From Bosea sp. ANAM02 (lineage in GTDB: Bacteria; Pseudomonadota; Alphaproteobacteria; Rhizobiales; Beijerinckiaceae): a stretch of 64,000 nt of DNA. The stretch covers positions 186,001-250,000 of the forward strand of contig NZ_AP022848.1 in assembly GCF_011764485.1 (NCBI RefSeq), given 5' to 3'. Under the pieces are notes generated by a model, which was not told where the DNA came from, did no database searches, and saw only the letters and a program-made list of their open reading frames with translations. Positions 9,583 through 18,527 of this stretch are shown piece by piece. The translations under genes were made by a program, and so were the position numbers. The first letter of the stretch is position 1, and the number at the start of each line of letters is the position of its first letter.

Positions 9583-9612
9583 GAAGGGCGGGGTTTCCCG
9601 CCCTTCGCTTTT
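9583..9612 (+). terminator. Rho-independent terminator after yidC
   Basis: GAAGGGCGGG (9583-9592) pairs perfectly with CCCGCCCTTC (9597-9606) around a four-base loop, followed by GCTTTT. This gives a 10-bp GC-rich hairpin with a short T-run seven bases after the yidC stop. The ribosome-binding site of the next gene begins immediately after it. Confidence 0.8.
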
Positions 9613-9625
9613 GAAGGCCGCCCCG

Positions 9626-10258
9626 ATGCCATTGCCCGATCCGAGCACGCGCCACCCGATCCCCGGCTGGAAGGGCACGGCCTTCCTGAAGGCGGTGGTC
9701 GACCATCCGCTGATCGCGGTCGGCGATTACAGCTACTATGACGACTCGCGCGGGCCGGAGCATTTCGTCGCGCGCTGCGTGCGCTATCATTTCGACTTCA
9801 TCGGCGACCGCTTGATCATCGGGAAATTCGTCGCGATCGCGCAGGCGGCGCAGTTCATCATGAACGGCGCCAACCACCCGATCGGCGGGTTCTCGACCTT
9901 CCCCTTCCAGATGTTCGGCCTCGGCGACCCCGAGAGCCTGAAGCGGCCCGGCCCGAACAACCGCGGCGACATGGTGATCGGCAACGATGTCTGGATCGGG
10001 CGCGAGGCGGTGATCATGCCGGGCGTGACCATCGGCGATGGCGCGATCATCGGCACGCGGGCGCAGGTGACCAAGGACGTGCCGGCTTATGCCGTGGTCG
10101 CCGGCAATACCGGCCGGATCGTCAAGATGCGCTTTGCGCCGGAGATCGTCGCCGAGCTGCTGGCGATCCGCTGGTGGGACTGGGACGCCGACAGGATCGC
10201 GCGTCATGTCGACGCGATCCAGGGCGCCGATATCGACGCGCTCCGTCGGGCCGTGTAG
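9626..10258 (+). CDS. CatB/Vat-type hexapeptide-repeat O-acetyltransferase
   Basis: A 210-residue left-handed beta-helix protein. It has hexapeptide-repeat turns (LIIGKFVAIAQAAQFIMNGA, then DMVIGNDVWIGREAVIMPGV and TIGDGAIIGTRAQVTKDV) and the family histidine in GANHPIGGFSTFPF. It ends with the GNTGRIVKMRF helix region seen in xenobiotic acetyltransferases. Homologues acetylate chloramphenicol, streptogramins or sugars; many chromosomal copies have no proven resistance role, so substrate is not assigned. ATG 9626 is chosen because GAAGG stands 8 nt upstream; a TTG at 9611 would be the alternative. It is followed 10 bp later by engB. Confidence 0.85.
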   Translation: MPLPDPSTRHPIPGWKGTAFLKAVVDHPLIAVGDYSYYDDSRGPEHFVARCVRYHFDFIGDRLIIGKFVAIAQAAQFIMNGANHPIGGFSTFPFQMFGLGDPESLKRPGPNNRGDMVIGNDVWIGREAVIMPGVTIGDGAIIGTRAQVTKDVPAYAVVAGNTGRIVKMRFAPEIVAELLAIRWWDWDADRIARHVDAIQGADIDALRRAV

Positions 10259-10268
10259 GCAGGGCGCC

Positions 10269-10934
10269 ATGACCACATCGACGACCAAGCCCTATGACGC
10301 CGAGGAGATCGAGGCCGCCCGCAAGCTCTTCGAGGGCCCGTGGGATTTCGTCTGGGCCTCGACCAGGATCGACGACCTGCCGCCGATGGTCGGCCAGGAG
10401 ATCGCCTTCGCCGGGCGCTCCAATGTCGGCAAGTCGAGCCTGATCAACGGGCTGACGCGGCGCAACGCGCTGGCGCGGACCTCGCATACGCCCGGCCGGA
10501 CGCAGCAGCTCAATTTCTTCCGCCAGGTCGACCATGACGAGCGGCTGACCATCGTCGACATGCCCGGCTACGGCTATGCCGCCGTCGGCAAGGAGAAGGT
10601 CGCGGCCTGGACCCGGCTGATCCACGAATACCTGCGCGGCCGCTCCAACCTGATGCGCGTCTATGTGCTGATCGACGCCCGCCACGGCATCAAGGATGTC
10701 GACGGCGCCGTGCTGGAGACCCTCGACAAGGCCGCCGTGTCCTATCAGGTCGTGCTGACCAAGGGCGACGCCCTGAAGAAGGCCGACCAGCAGTTCATGA
10801 CCGAAGCGACCTTCGACGAGATCAAGCGCCGCCCGGCCGCCTTCCCCGAGGTCCTGCTGACCTCCAGCGAGACGGGCATGGGTATCCCCGAATTCCGTGC
10901 CGCGATCGGCCGCGTGCTGGCGGAGCACGGCTGA
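10269..10934 (+). CDS. engB: Ribosome biogenesis GTPase EngB (YihA/YsxC)
   Basis: A 221-residue single-domain GTPase. The G1 motif is GRSNVGKSS at residues 49-57. The switch region RTSHTPGRTQQLNFF, G3 in DMPGYGYA, and G4 in TKGD follow in order. Spacing and length match the EngB family, which is needed for large ribosomal subunit assembly. The start ATG at 10269 lies 10 bp after the acetyltransferase stop; a longer upstream frame belongs to a different frame of that gene. DUF423 and argB follow, an order typical of alphaproteobacteria downstream of yidC. Confidence 0.95.
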   Translation: MTTSTTKPYDAEEIEAARKLFEGPWDFVWASTRIDDLPPMVGQEIAFAGRSNVGKSSLINGLTRRNALARTSHTPGRTQQLNFFRQVDHDERLTIVDMPGYGYAAVGKEKVAAWTRLIHEYLRGRSNLMRVYVLIDARHGIKDVDGAVLETLDKAAVSYQVVLTKGDALKKADQQFMTEATFDEIKRRPAAFPEVLLTSSETGMGIPEFRAAIGRVLAEHG

Positions 10935-10940
10935 GCTGCC

Positions 10941-11312
10941 ATGACTGCGACGCGCATCCATCTGGCCCTTGCCGCCCTGATGGGCTTCGCCGGCGTCGCG
11001 CTTCTGGCGGCGGCGGCCCATGTCGCGATCGATCCCGGCCACGTCCAGACGGCCGGCCAGATGCTGCTGTTCCATGCCTCGGTCGTCATCGGCGCCACCG
11101 CGGCCCGCAAGGGCGGGCATCTCCAGGATGCATTGGCGCGAATCGCGCTCTCGGCGATCATCATCGGCGCCTGCCTGTTCGCGGCCGACCTCGCCCGGCG
11201 CGGTTTTGGCGGCGCGGCGCTGTTTCCGCGCGCGGCGCCGACCGGCGGCTGGTTCATGCTCGGCGGCTGGCTCGGGCTGGCCGTCGCCGCCGTGACGGCG
11301 AAGCGCAGCTGA
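10941..11312 (+). CDS. DUF423 (YgdD-like) small membrane protein
   Basis: A 123-residue protein with four hydrophobic segments ([50 protein letters not shown] and [11 protein letters not shown]). The FHASVVIGA and late [12 protein letters not shown] segments are typical of the DUF423 family of inner-membrane proteins of unknown function. It starts six bases after engB and is probably co-transcribed with it. The following gap contains a degenerate motif around CGATGCTCTAG. Confidence 0.85.
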   Translation: MTATRIHLALAALMGFAGVALLAAAAHVAIDPGHVQTAGQMLLFHASVVIGATAARKGGHLQDALARIALSAIIIGACLFAADLARRGFGGAALFPRAAPTGGWFMLGGWLGLAVAAVTAKRS

Positions 11313-11409
11313 ACGCTGCCCGGCCCTGCCGAAAACCGCATTTCCCTTTCCCGGCCGATGCTCTAGAAGCCCCCGCATCTGTCCTTGCGGCCGCGCGGAG
11401 CCTGCCCGA

Positions 11410-12306
11410 ATGACCGACCATCCCAACCTGACGCCGTCGCAATCCGCAGAGCTGCTGGTTCAGGCGCTGCCGCATATGCAGCGCTACGACCAGGAGGTGA
11501 TCGTCATCAAGTATGGCGGCAACGCCATGGGCGATGCGGCCACCGCCGAGGATTTCGCCGAGGATATCGTGCTGCTCGAGCAGTCCGGCCTGAAGCCCGT
11601 CGTCTGCCATGGCGGCGGGCCGCAGATCGCGGCGATGCTGAAGAAGCTCGGCATCCAGTCCGAGTTCAAGCAGGGCCTGCGCGTCACCGACGAGGCGACC
11701 GTCGAGGTCGTCGAGATGGTGCTGGCCGGCTCGGTCAACAAGGAGATCGTCGGCTACATCACCCGCGAGGGCGGGCGCGCCATCGGGCTCTGCGGCAAGG
11801 ACGGCAACATGGTCACCGCCCGCAAGGTGACGCGCACCGTGGTCGATCCCGATTCCAAGATCGAGGAAGTGCTCGATCTCGGCTTCGTCGGCGAGCCCGA
11901 GAAGGTCAATACCACCGTGCTCGACGCGGTGCTCAAGGCCGAGCTGATCCCGGTGCTGGCGCCGGTCTGCGCCGCCGCCGACGGCCAGACCTACAATGTC
12001 AACGCCGACACCTTCGCCGGCGCCATTGCCGGCGCGCTCAACGCCAAGCGCCTGCTGCTGCTCACCGACGTGCCGGGCGTGCTCAACAAGGACAAGCAGC
12101 TCATCTCCGAGCTGACGATCGAGGAGTGCCGCCACCTGATCGCCGACGGCACGATCTCCGGCGGCATGATCCCGAAGATCGAGACCTGTATCTACGCGCT
12201 CGAAAAGGGCGTGGAGGCCGTCGTCATCCTCGACGGCAAGGTGCCGCATGCGGCGCTGATCGAGCTCTTCACCGATACCGGCGCCGGCACGATCATCCGG
12301 CGTTGA
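11410..12306 (+). CDS. argB: Acetylglutamate kinase
   Basis: A 298-residue amino-acid kinase. The phosphate-binding segment is [12 protein letters not shown] (Lys34), and the second glycine-rich loop is [23 protein letters not shown] and [14 protein letters not shown] complete the nucleotide and substrate sites. It phosphorylates N-acetylglutamate in the second step of arginine synthesis. Length and N-terminal extension suit the arginine-sensitive hexameric type, though feedback inhibition is inferred. argE, argD and argF are 40-50 kb away in this window, so the pathway is dispersed. Confidence 0.97.
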   Translation: MTDHPNLTPSQSAELLVQALPHMQRYDQEVIVIKYGGNAMGDAATAEDFAEDIVLLEQSGLKPVVCHGGGPQIAAMLKKLGIQSEFKQGLRVTDEATVEVVEMVLAGSVNKEIVGYITREGGRAIGLCGKDGNMVTARKVTRTVVDPDSKIEEVLDLGFVGEPEKVNTTVLDAVLKAELIPVLAPVCAAADGQTYNVNADTFAGAIAGALNAKRLLLLTDVPGVLNKDKQLISELTIEECRHLIADGTISGGMIPKIETCIYALEKGVEAVVILDGKVPHAALIELFTDTGAGTIIRR

Positions 12307-12313
12307 TCGGCAC

Positions 12314-12405
12314 GTCATTCTCGGACGGAGCGAAGCTCCGACCCGAGAATCTCATGACCAGCACGCATTGGTTTTCGAGATGGTCGGGTCAAGCCCGACC
12401 ATGAC
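12314..12405. repeat. Intergenic palindromic repeat, GTCAT...ATGAC type
   Basis: Starts GTCATTCTCGGACGGAGC and ends GGTCAAGCCCGACCATGAC. It has two internal palindromes (CTCGG...CCGAG and GGTCGGG...CCCGACC) and lies between argB and the HAD phosphatase gene. The rest of that gap shows nothing further. Confidence 0.75.
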
Positions 12406-12483
12406 AGCGTGAAGCGTCGTCCCGATTAAGCCCCCGCCAAGGACTTGCGGCGCAGACTCCGGCTCGCCACATCTCGGAGTCCG

Positions 12484-13224
12484 ATGACAATACTCGCAGA
12501 CACACCTGCCGCGACCCCGCCCCTGACGGCGGAAGGCTTCGCGCATGTCGACCACTGGATCTTCGATCTCGACAACACGCTCTATTCGCATGAGAGCCGC
12601 GTCTGGCCGCAGGTCAACGAGCGCATCACGCTCTTCCTGCAGGAACTGTTCGGGCTCGACGGCCTGTCCTCGCATGCGCTGCGGCAATATTACTACCACC
12701 GCTACGGCACGACGCTGAAGGGGCTGATGGAGGAGCACCAGATCGACCCCGATCAGTTCCTCGATTTCGCCCATGACATCGACCTGACATTCCTGGAACC
12801 GAACCCCGAGCTCGGCGCGGCGCTCGCCGCATTGCCCGGGCGCAAGCTGATCCTGACCAATGGCTCGGTCGGCCATGCCAGGAACGTCGCCGGCAAGCTT
12901 GGCATCCTCGACCAGTTCGAGGACATCTTCGACATCGTCCATGCCGGCTTCCTGCCGAAGCCCGAGCGCGCCACCTACGAGAATTTCCTCGCCAAGCACT
13001 CCGTCGATCCCGGCCGTGCCGCGATGTTCGAGGATATCGAGAAGAACCTGATCGTGCCGAGCGATCTCGGCATGAAGACCGTGCTGATCGTGCCGCAGAC
13101 GCCCGATCCGTTCCGCGAAGCCTGGGAGCAGGTCGCGATCGAGGCCGGCCATGTCCACCATGTCACGGCGGACCTCACCGGTTTTCTGAGGCCGCTCGGG
13201 CGCCCCGGCGAACGGCAGGGCTGA
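12484..13224 (+). CDS. HAD-superfamily pyrimidine 5'-nucleotidase-like hydrolase
   Basis: A 246-residue HAD hydrolase. Motif I is DLDNTLY (nucleophile Asp28, residues 28-32 DLDNT). Motif II is ILTNGS, motif III includes KPERATYENF, and motif IV is MFEDIEKNL. The helical cap with YYYHRYGTTLKGLMEEH is typical of the SDT1/YjjG-like pyrimidine 5'-nucleotidase group common in alphaproteobacteria. It likely dephosphorylates small nucleotides, but substrate is inferred. The start ATG 12484 is preferred over an upstream frame start rich in arginine. The gene precedes metZ and its leader. Confidence 0.85.
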   Translation: MTILADTPAATPPLTAEGFAHVDHWIFDLDNTLYSHESRVWPQVNERITLFLQELFGLDGLSSHALRQYYYHRYGTTLKGLMEEHQIDPDQFLDFAHDIDLTFLEPNPELGAALAALPGRKLILTNGSVGHARNVAGKLGILDQFEDIFDIVHAGFLPKPERATYENFLAKHSVDPGRAAMFEDIEKNLIVPSDLGMKTVLIVPQTPDPFREAWEQVAIEAGHVHHVTADLTGFLRPLGRPGERQG

Positions 13225-13267
13225 GCAGGAGATATTTCCTCCCGCTCATGTTCCCTGGATAGAAAAT

Positions 13268-13335
13268 TTCGTTCTTCTTTACGAACTTCTCGGGAGCTGA
13301 TACTGCTCTCGTCCGTTATAAAGAACGGGCGAGAG
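13268..13335 (+). promoter_or_regulatory. Structured leader with alternative hairpins upstream of metZ
   Basis: The end of the leader holds a 12-bp stem (13306-13317 with 13324-13335, one wobble pair) that closes four bases before the metZ ATG and includes its purine-rich ribosome-binding stretch. An alternative 7-bp hairpin, CGGGAGC (13291-13297) with GCTCTCG (13305-13311), uses the same left arm. CGTTCTT (13270-13276) is also complementary to AAGAACG (13321-13327). The mutually exclusive pairings suggest a translational switch. Known SAM-II core sequences were not found. Confidence 0.5.
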
Positions 13336-13339
13336 TTCC

Positions 13340-14536
13340 ATGCCGTCACCGGACAATACCGCAGCCAGGCTGCATCCTGAGACCCGCCTCGTCCATGACG
13401 GCATCCAGCGTTCGCAGTTCGGCGAGACCTCCGAGGCGCTCTACCTGACGCAGGGCCATGTCTACGACAACGCCGCGCAGGCCGAGGGCCGCTTCCTGAA
13501 CACCGATCCGGGCTTCCAGTACGGCCGGCTCGGCAATCCGACGACGGCGATGCTGGAGGCCCGCATGGCCTCCTTCGAGGGCGCCGAGACCTGTCGCGCC
13601 ACGGCGACCGGCATGGCGGCGGTCACCGCCGCCATGATGGCGCCAGTGCGGGCCGGCGACCATGTCGTGGCGGCGAGCGCGCTGTTCGGCTCCTGTCGCT
13701 ACATCATCGAGGACCATCTGCCGCGCTACGGCGTCGAGACGACGCTGGTCGAGGGCACCGATCTCGGCGCCTGGCGCAAGGCTGTTCGCCCCAATACAAA
13801 ACTGTTCTTCCTGGAATCGCCGTCGAACCCGACGCTGGAAGTGCTCGATATCGCCGCCATCGCGAAGATCGCGAAGGAGGCCGGGGCCAGGCTCGTGGTC
13901 GACAATGTCTTCGCCACGCCGCTCTACCAGCGCCCACTTGAGCTCGGCGCCGATATCGTGGTCTATTCCGCGACCAAGCATATCGACGGCCAGGGCCGCT
14001 GCCTCGGCGGGCTGATCCTCGGTTCGAAAGAGCTGATCGAGGCCGATATCCAGAACTATCTGCGCCAGACCGGGCCGATCCTCTCGCCCTTCAACGCCTG
14101 GGTGATGCTGAAAGCGCTGGAGACGCTGCCGTTGCGCGTCGCCAGGCAGGCGCAGAACGCAACGGCGGTCGCCGACTGGCTGGCGGCGCAAAGCAAGCCG
14201 ACCAGGGTGATCTTCCCCGGCCACGCGAACCATCCGCAGGCCGAGATCATCAAGCGCCAGATGAGCGGCCCCTCGACGATGATCGCCTTCGAGGTACCCG
14301 GCGGCAAGGACGGCGCCTATCGCCTGCTCGACGCCTGCAAGCTGATCCGCATCTCGAACAATCTCGGCGACGCCAAGAGCCTGATCGTCCATCCCGCGAC
14401 GACGACGCATCAGCGCTTCACCCCGGAGGTGCGCGCCGCGATGGGCGTCAGTGACGGGCTGGTCCGCCTCTCGGTCGGGCTGGAGCACCCTGACGACCTG
14501 ATCGCCGATCTGGAGCAGGCGCTGGCGAAGGTTTGA
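13340..14536 (+). CDS. metZ: O-succinylhomoserine sulfhydrylase
   Basis: A 398-residue PLP enzyme of the cystathionine gamma-synthase family. The N-terminal substrate arm is RLVHDGIQRSQFGETSEALY, the cofactor contact is FQYGRLGNPTT, and the PLP lysine is Lys213 in YSATKHIDGQGR. The opening IQRSQFGETSEAL is the form seen in MetZ rather than MetB or MetY. The enzyme makes homocysteine directly from O-succinylhomoserine and sulfide. It is monocistronic here, with a structured leader in front and a palindromic repeat after it, suggesting control by a methionine-pathway signal (inference). Confidence 0.93.
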   Translation: MPSPDNTAARLHPETRLVHDGIQRSQFGETSEALYLTQGHVYDNAAQAEGRFLNTDPGFQYGRLGNPTTAMLEARMASFEGAETCRATATGMAAVTAAMMAPVRAGDHVVAASALFGSCRYIIEDHLPRYGVETTLVEGTDLGAWRKAVRPNTKLFFLESPSNPTLEVLDIAAIAKIAKEAGARLVVDNVFATPLYQRPLELGADIVVYSATKHIDGQGRCLGGLILGSKELIEADIQNYLRQTGPILSPFNAWVMLKALETLPLRVARQAQNATAVADWLAAQSKPTRVIFPGHANHPQAEIIKRQMSGPSTMIAFEVPGGKDGAYRLLDACKLIRISNNLGDAKSLIVHPATTTHQRFTPEVRAAMGVSDGLVRLSVGLEHPDDLIADLEQALAKV

Positions 14537-14550
14537 GCTACGGCTTTTCT

Positions 14551-14641
14551 GTCATGGTCGGGCTTGTCCCGACCATCCACGTCTTCCTTCGTTACGCACG
14601 GTGTTCAAGACGTGGATGCTCGCCACAAGGGCGAGCATGAC
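14551..14641. repeat. Intergenic palindromic repeat, GTCAT...ATGAC type
   Basis: Starts GTCATGGTCGGGCTTGTCC and ends CAAGGGCGAGCATGAC. The middle holds CATCCACGTCTT and AGACGTGGATG as inverted arms. It is closely related, in reverse orientation, to 23455-23545. It lies between metZ and hisB. Confidence 0.75.
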
Positions 14642-14725
14642 GGCTTAGGTTTACGCCCCAGTGGCCATCGCCGCCCACCCCTGCTAAAGCGGGGCCGTTT
14701 CCCGCTAAAGGCTTGAGAGGCCAGC

Positions 14726-15313
14726 ATGCGTTCGGGCGAAGTGAAGCGCCGCACCAACGAGACCGATATCGCGGTCTCGCTCCTGATCGACGGCACCGGC
14801 AAGGCCGAGATCGCCACCGGCGTCGGCTTCTTCGACCATATGCTCGACCTCTTCGCCCGCCATGCGCTGATCGATCTCACGGTCAAGGTGAAGGGCGACA
14901 CCCATATCGACGACCATCACTCGGTCGAGGATGCCGGCATCGCCATGGGCGAGGCCCTGAAACAGGCGCTCGGCACCAAGAAGGGCATCCGGCGTTATGC
15001 CGACGTGCACCTGCCGATGGACGAGACGCTGACGCGCGTCGCCGTCGACGTCTCCGGCCGGCCGTTCCTGGTCTTCCGCACCGAGTTCAAGGCGCAGAAG
15101 ATCGGCACCTTCGATACCGAGCTGGTGCGCGAGTTCTTCCAGGCCTTCGCGATCAATGCCGGCATCACGCTGCATGTCGAGACGCTTTATGGCGACAACG
15201 CTCACCACATCGCCGAAAGCTGCTTCAAGGGGCTGGCGCGGGCGCTGCGGCAGGCGCTCGATGTCGACCCGCGCGAGGGCGACCGCATCCCCTCGACCAA
15301 GGGCGCGCTGTAG
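14726..15313 (+). CDS. hisB: Imidazoleglycerol-phosphate dehydratase
   Basis: A 195-residue monofunctional HisB. The metal-binding motifs are [12 protein letters not shown] near the N-terminus and DDHHSVED in the centre, repeated as GDNAHHIAE near the C-terminus, as expected for the duplicated IGPD fold. It carries out step 6 of histidine synthesis (imidazole glycerol-phosphate to imidazole acetol-phosphate). No fused phosphatase domain is present. It heads the rightward hisB-DUF2628-hisH-hisA-hisF run. Confidence 0.97.
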   Translation: MRSGEVKRRTNETDIAVSLLIDGTGKAEIATGVGFFDHMLDLFARHALIDLTVKVKGDTHIDDHHSVEDAGIAMGEALKQALGTKKGIRRYADVHLPMDETLTRVAVDVSGRPFLVFRTEFKAQKIGTFDTELVREFFQAFAINAGITLHVETLYGDNAHHIAESCFKGLARALRQALDVDPREGDRIPSTKGAL

Positions 15314-15322
15314 GAGGTCCGG

Positions 15323-15802
15323 ATGCCGTTCTACACCGTCATGACGCCGCCGCCGGAAGGCGACCGGCGCGAGGAGATCGAACAGGCGCGGCTCATCCCC
15401 GAGCATTTCGCCTGGGGCGCTTTCCTGCTCACCGGCCTTTGGTTCCTGGGCAAGCGGCTCTGGCTGGCGACGCTGTTCTTCGTGCTGTTCTGGGGCACGC
15501 TGATCTGGCTGAACAGCCGCTTCGGCCTGCATGCCGGCGCACTCTCGCTGATCTATTGGGCGATCGCGCTGTTCCTCGGCGTCGAGGGCAACAATCTCGT
15601 CCTGCGCAAGCTTGCCCGGCAGGGCTGGCGGCTCGCCGATGTCGTCGAGGCCCGCAACCTCGCCGAGGCCGAGCGCCGCTATTTCGAGCGGGCGCTGGCC
15701 GGCGAGGCGGCGCTGCCGCAGGTCGAGGCGGCGCCGGCCGCGGCGCGGCCGAGCGGCCCGCTGCCGATCATCGGCCTGTTTCCGGAGGCGCGGGGCCGAT
15801 GA
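15323..15802 (+). CDS. DUF2628 membrane protein inside the his operon
   Basis: A 159-residue protein with hydrophobic helices around residues 30-95 ([20 protein letters not shown], then [13 protein letters not shown] and [17 protein letters not shown]). A cytoplasmic tail follows with an alpha-helical [14 protein letters not shown] stretch. Such DUF2628 proteins are found inside histidine operons of Hyphomicrobiales, but no role in histidine synthesis is known. It begins 9 bp after hisB, and its stop overlaps the hisH start by ATGA, so it is translationally coupled to hisH. Confidence 0.85.
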   Translation: MPFYTVMTPPPEGDRREEIEQARLIPEHFAWGAFLLTGLWFLGKRLWLATLFFVLFWGTLIWLNSRFGLHAGALSLIYWAIALFLGVEGNNLVLRKLARQGWRLADVVEARNLAEAERRYFERALAGEAALPQVEAAPAAARPSGPLPIIGLFPEARGR

Positions 15803-16455
15803 GCCAGAGCGTCGCGATCATCGATTACGGCTCGGGCAACCTGCATTCGGCCGCGAAAGCCTTCGAGAGGGCAGCGACTGAGGCCGGCATCCCCTCGACC
15901 ATCCATGTCACCAGCGACACCGATATCGTGCGCGCGGCGGACCGCATCGTGCTGCCGGGCGTCGGCGCCTTCGCCGATTGCCGGCGCGGGCTCGATGCCG
16001 TGCCCGGCATGGTCGAGACATTGGAAGAGGTGGTGCGCGGCAAGGGCCGGCCCTTCCTCGGCATCTGCGTCGGCATGCAGCTCCTCGCCTCGCGCGGGCT
16101 GGAATATTCGGTGACGCAGGGCCTCGGCTGGATTCCCGGCGACGTCACCCTGATCCAGCCGAAGGACGACGCCCTCAAGATCCCGCATATGGGCTGGAAC
16201 ACCCTGCACAAGCAGGACGAGCACCCGCTGCTCGACGGCATCGAGACCGGCCCGCAGGGGTTGCACGCCTATTTCGTGCATTCCTATGCGCTTGCGGCGC
16301 AGCGTCCGCAGGATGTGCTGGCGCTCACCGAGCATGGCGGGCCGGTGACCGCGATGGTCGCGCATGGCAACGTCGCCGGCACGCAATTCCACCCCGAGAA
16401 GAGCCAGAAGCTGGGGCTGAAGCTCATCACGAATTTCCTGAGCTGGGCACCATGA
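15799..16455 (+). CDS. hisH: Imidazole glycerol phosphate synthase, glutamine amidotransferase subunit
   Basis: A 218-residue class I amidotransferase. The nucleophile is Cys90 in [12 protein letters not shown], and the C-terminal His-Glu pair is in [11 protein letters not shown]. The N-terminus [13 protein letters not shown] is typical of HisH. It hydrolyses glutamine and channels ammonia to HisF. The start overlaps the DUF2628 stop, and its own stop overlaps hisA, so the three are tightly coupled. It is slightly separated from its partner hisF by hisA. Confidence 0.97.
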   Translation: MSQSVAIIDYGSGNLHSAAKAFERAATEAGIPSTIHVTSDTDIVRAADRIVLPGVGAFADCRRGLDAVPGMVETLEEVVRGKGRPFLGICVGMQLLASRGLEYSVTQGLGWIPGDVTLIQPKDDALKIPHMGWNTLHKQDEHPLLDGIETGPQGLHAYFVHSYALAAQRPQDVLALTEHGGPVTAMVAHGNVAGTQFHPEKSQKLGLKLITNFLSWAP

Positions 16456-17198
16456 TCCTCTTTCCCGCGATCGACCTGAAGGAAGGCCGCTGCGTCCGGC
16501 TGAAGCAGGGCGACATGGCGCAGGCCACGGTCTTCAACGACGACCCGGCGGCGCAGGCCGCCGCTTTCGAGGCCCAGGGCTTCCAGTGGCTGCATGTCGT
16601 CGATCTCGACGGCGCCTTCGCCGGCAAGCCGATGAATGCGGCCGCGGTCGAGGCGATCCTGAAGCGCGTGGCGTTTCCGGTGCAGCTCGGCGGCGGCATC
16701 CGCGACATGAAGACGGTCGCCGGCTGGCTCGACAAGGGTATCCGCCGCGTCATCATCGGCACCGCGGCGGTGCGCGATCCCGGCTTCGTGCGCGAGGCGG
16801 CGAAGGCCTTTCCGGGGCGGGTCGCGGTCGGCATCGATGCGCGCGACGGCTTCGTGGCCGTGGAAGGCTGGGCCGAGACCTCCTCGCTGGCAGCGGCCGA
16901 TCTCGGCCGGCGCTTCGAGGATGCCGGCGTCGCCGCAATCATCTACACCGACATCGCCCGCGACGGCATGCTGGAGGGTATCAACTGGGAGGGGACGATC
17001 GCGCTGGCCCAGGCCGTGTCGATCCCGGTGATCGCCTCGGGGGGCCTGGCTTCGATGGCCGATATCGAGCGCCTCTGCGCCGCAGACGCCGCGATCCTCG
17101 AAGGCGCGATCACCGGCCGGGCACTCTATGACGGGCGCATCGATCCGGCGGCAGCGCTGAAGCGGCTGGCAGCGACAGGTGCGGGAGCGGCGGCATGA
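16452..17198 (+). CDS. hisA: ProFAR isomerase
   Basis: A 248-residue TIM barrel. The N-terminus [20 protein letters not shown] carries the catalytic aspartate. The two phosphate-binding loops are QLGGGIRDM and [11 protein letters not shown], and the second catalytic aspartate is in [12 protein letters not shown]. It isomerises ProFAR to PRFAR, the HisF substrate. Start and stop both overlap neighbours by ATGA. Confidence 0.96.
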   Translation: MILFPAIDLKEGRCVRLKQGDMAQATVFNDDPAAQAAAFEAQGFQWLHVVDLDGAFAGKPMNAAAVEAILKRVAFPVQLGGGIRDMKTVAGWLDKGIRRVIIGTAAVRDPGFVREAAKAFPGRVAVGIDARDGFVAVEGWAETSSLAAADLGRRFEDAGVAAIIYTDIARDGMLEGINWEGTIALAQAVSIPVIASGGLASMADIERLCAADAAILEGAITGRALYDGRIDPAAALKRLAATGAGAAA

Positions 17199-17959
17199 CG
17201 CTCAAGACCCGCATCATCCCCTGCCTCGACGTCAAGGACGGCCGCGTCGTCAAGGGCGTGCAATTCCTCGATCTCGTCGATGCCGGCGACCCCGTCGAGG
17301 CCGCCAAGGCCTATGACGCGGCCGGTGCAGACGAGCTCTGCTTCCTGGACATCACCGCGAGCCATGAGGATCGCGGCATCCTGTTCGACGTGGTCACCCG
17401 CACGGCCGAGGCCTGCTTCATGCCGCTCACCGTCGGCGGCGGCGTGCGCAAGGTCGAGGATATCCGGGCGCTGCTGCTCGCGGGCGCCGACAAGGTCTCG
17501 ATCAACACCGCCGCCGTGACCAACCGCCAGTTCGTCAAGGAAGCGGCCGAGAAATTCGGCGCGCAGTGCATCACCGTCGCCATCGACGCCAAGCAGGCCA
17601 CGCCCGGCCGCTGGGAAATCTTCACCCATGGCGGGCGCAACGCCACCGGCATCGAGGCCGTCGCCTTCGCCCGTGAGGTCGTATCGCTCGGCGCAGGGGA
17701 GTTGCTGGTCACCTCGATGGATCGCGACGGCACCAAGGTCGGCTACGATCTCGGCCTGACGCGGGCGATCGCGGATGCCGTCTCCGTTCCGGTCATCGCG
17801 TCGGGCGGCGTCGGCGATCTCGACGATCTCGTCGCCGGTGTCGCGCAGGGCCATGCCTCGGCCGTGCTCGCCGCCTCGATCTTCCATTTCGGCACCTACA
17901 CGATCGGCCAGGCCAAGGCGCATATGGCCGAAGCCGGCCTCCGGATGAGGCTGGACTGA
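17195..17959 (+). CDS. hisF: Imidazole glycerol phosphate synthase, cyclase subunit
   Basis: A 254-residue TIM barrel homologous to HisA. The opening [17 protein letters not shown] includes the first catalytic aspartate, [13 protein letters not shown] is the first phosphate loop, [13 protein letters not shown] carries the second aspartate, and [11 protein letters not shown] is the second phosphate loop. With HisH it converts PRFAR and ammonia to imidazole glycerol-phosphate and AICAR. It is the last tightly coupled gene of the run; hisE follows after a palindromic repeat. Confidence 0.97.
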   Translation: MTLKTRIIPCLDVKDGRVVKGVQFLDLVDAGDPVEAAKAYDAAGADELCFLDITASHEDRGILFDVVTRTAEACFMPLTVGGGVRKVEDIRALLLAGADKVSINTAAVTNRQFVKEAAEKFGAQCITVAIDAKQATPGRWEIFTHGGRNATGIEAVAFAREVVSLGAGELLVTSMDRDGTKVGYDLGLTRAIADAVSVPVIASGGVGDLDDLVAGVAQGHASAVLAASIFHFGTYTIGQAKAHMAEAGLRMRLD

Positions 17960-17983
17960 AACGTGACAGGGCTCCTTTCCCTT

Positions 17984-18112
17984 GTCATTCCGGGGCGCGC
18001 CACAGGCGTGAACCCGGAACCCACGACCGGGCGCGCCGCCCGCTACTGGGCATCGGATGTCTCACCCGGTCGTGGGTTCCGGGTTCTTCGCTCCGCGAAG
18101 CCCCGGAATGAC
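17984..18112. repeat. Long intergenic palindromic repeat between hisF and hisE
   Basis: Starts GTCATTCCGGGGCGCGCC and ends GAAGCCCCGGAATGAC, with arms GAACCCGGAACCCACGACC and GGTCGTGGGTTCCGGGTTC near-perfect inverses. A transcript through it would form a hairpin of more than 50 bp. It ends 11 bases before the hisE ATG and could uncouple hisE from the upstream his genes. Confidence 0.8.
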
Positions 18113-18123
18113 AGAGGTTCAGC

Positions 18124-18441
18124 ATGACCTTCACCCTCTCCGATCTCGAAGCCCGCGTCGCCGAGCGCGCCGCCTCCTCGCCCGAGGAATCCTGGACGGC
18201 GAAGCTCCTGGCCGCCGGCCCCGAGCGGGCCGCCAAGAAATTCGGCGAGGAGGCGGTCGAGGCCGTGATCGCCGCGGTGAAGGGCGACCGGGCCGAGCTG
18301 ATCGCCGAGAGCGCCGACGTGCTCTATCATCTTTTGGTTGTGCTCAAGTCCCGCGATGTTGCATTGCAGGACGTCTTGAGCCAGCTTGAGGCCCGCACGG
18401 CCCGCTCCGGACTGGCGGAAAAGGCGGCCAGAACCCGGTAA
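18124..18441 (+). CDS. hisE: Phosphoribosyl-ATP diphosphatase
   Basis: A 105-residue all-alpha MazG-like protein. The conserved segment [18 protein letters not shown] and [13 protein letters not shown] carry the acidic metal-binding residues typical of HisE. It hydrolyses phosphoribosyl-ATP to phosphoribosyl-AMP in histidine synthesis. No HisI domain is fused. AGAGG lies about 6 nt before the ATG, immediately after the palindromic repeat. coaA follows on the same strand. Confidence 0.95.
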   Translation: MTFTLSDLEARVAERAASSPEESWTAKLLAAGPERAAKKFGEEAVEAVIAAVKGDRAELIAESADVLYHLLVVLKSRDVALQDVLSQLEARTARSGLAEKAARTR

Positions 18442-18527
18442 GTTGCCGGCCGCGTTGCGTAGCGTGAGGATGGACCCGGCAGGATGACCCTCCCTTGAAT
18501 CTCGAAGCCTGGATTGCGGGTCGCGTC

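Noticed and set aside
7597..9678. A 693-codon open frame on the - strand opposite yidC
   Set aside because: Shadow of yidC; it has no recognisable domain, and the yidC product is full-length and canonical.
13225..13339. SAM-II riboswitch upstream of metZ
   Set aside because: The conserved pseudoknot sequence elements are not present. The leader is structured but of another type.
14713..16455. A 580-codon frame fusing hisB-region sequence to hisH
   Set aside because: The N-terminal part is an out-of-frame reading of hisB and DUF2628. HisH starts at 15799 with an ATGA overlap.
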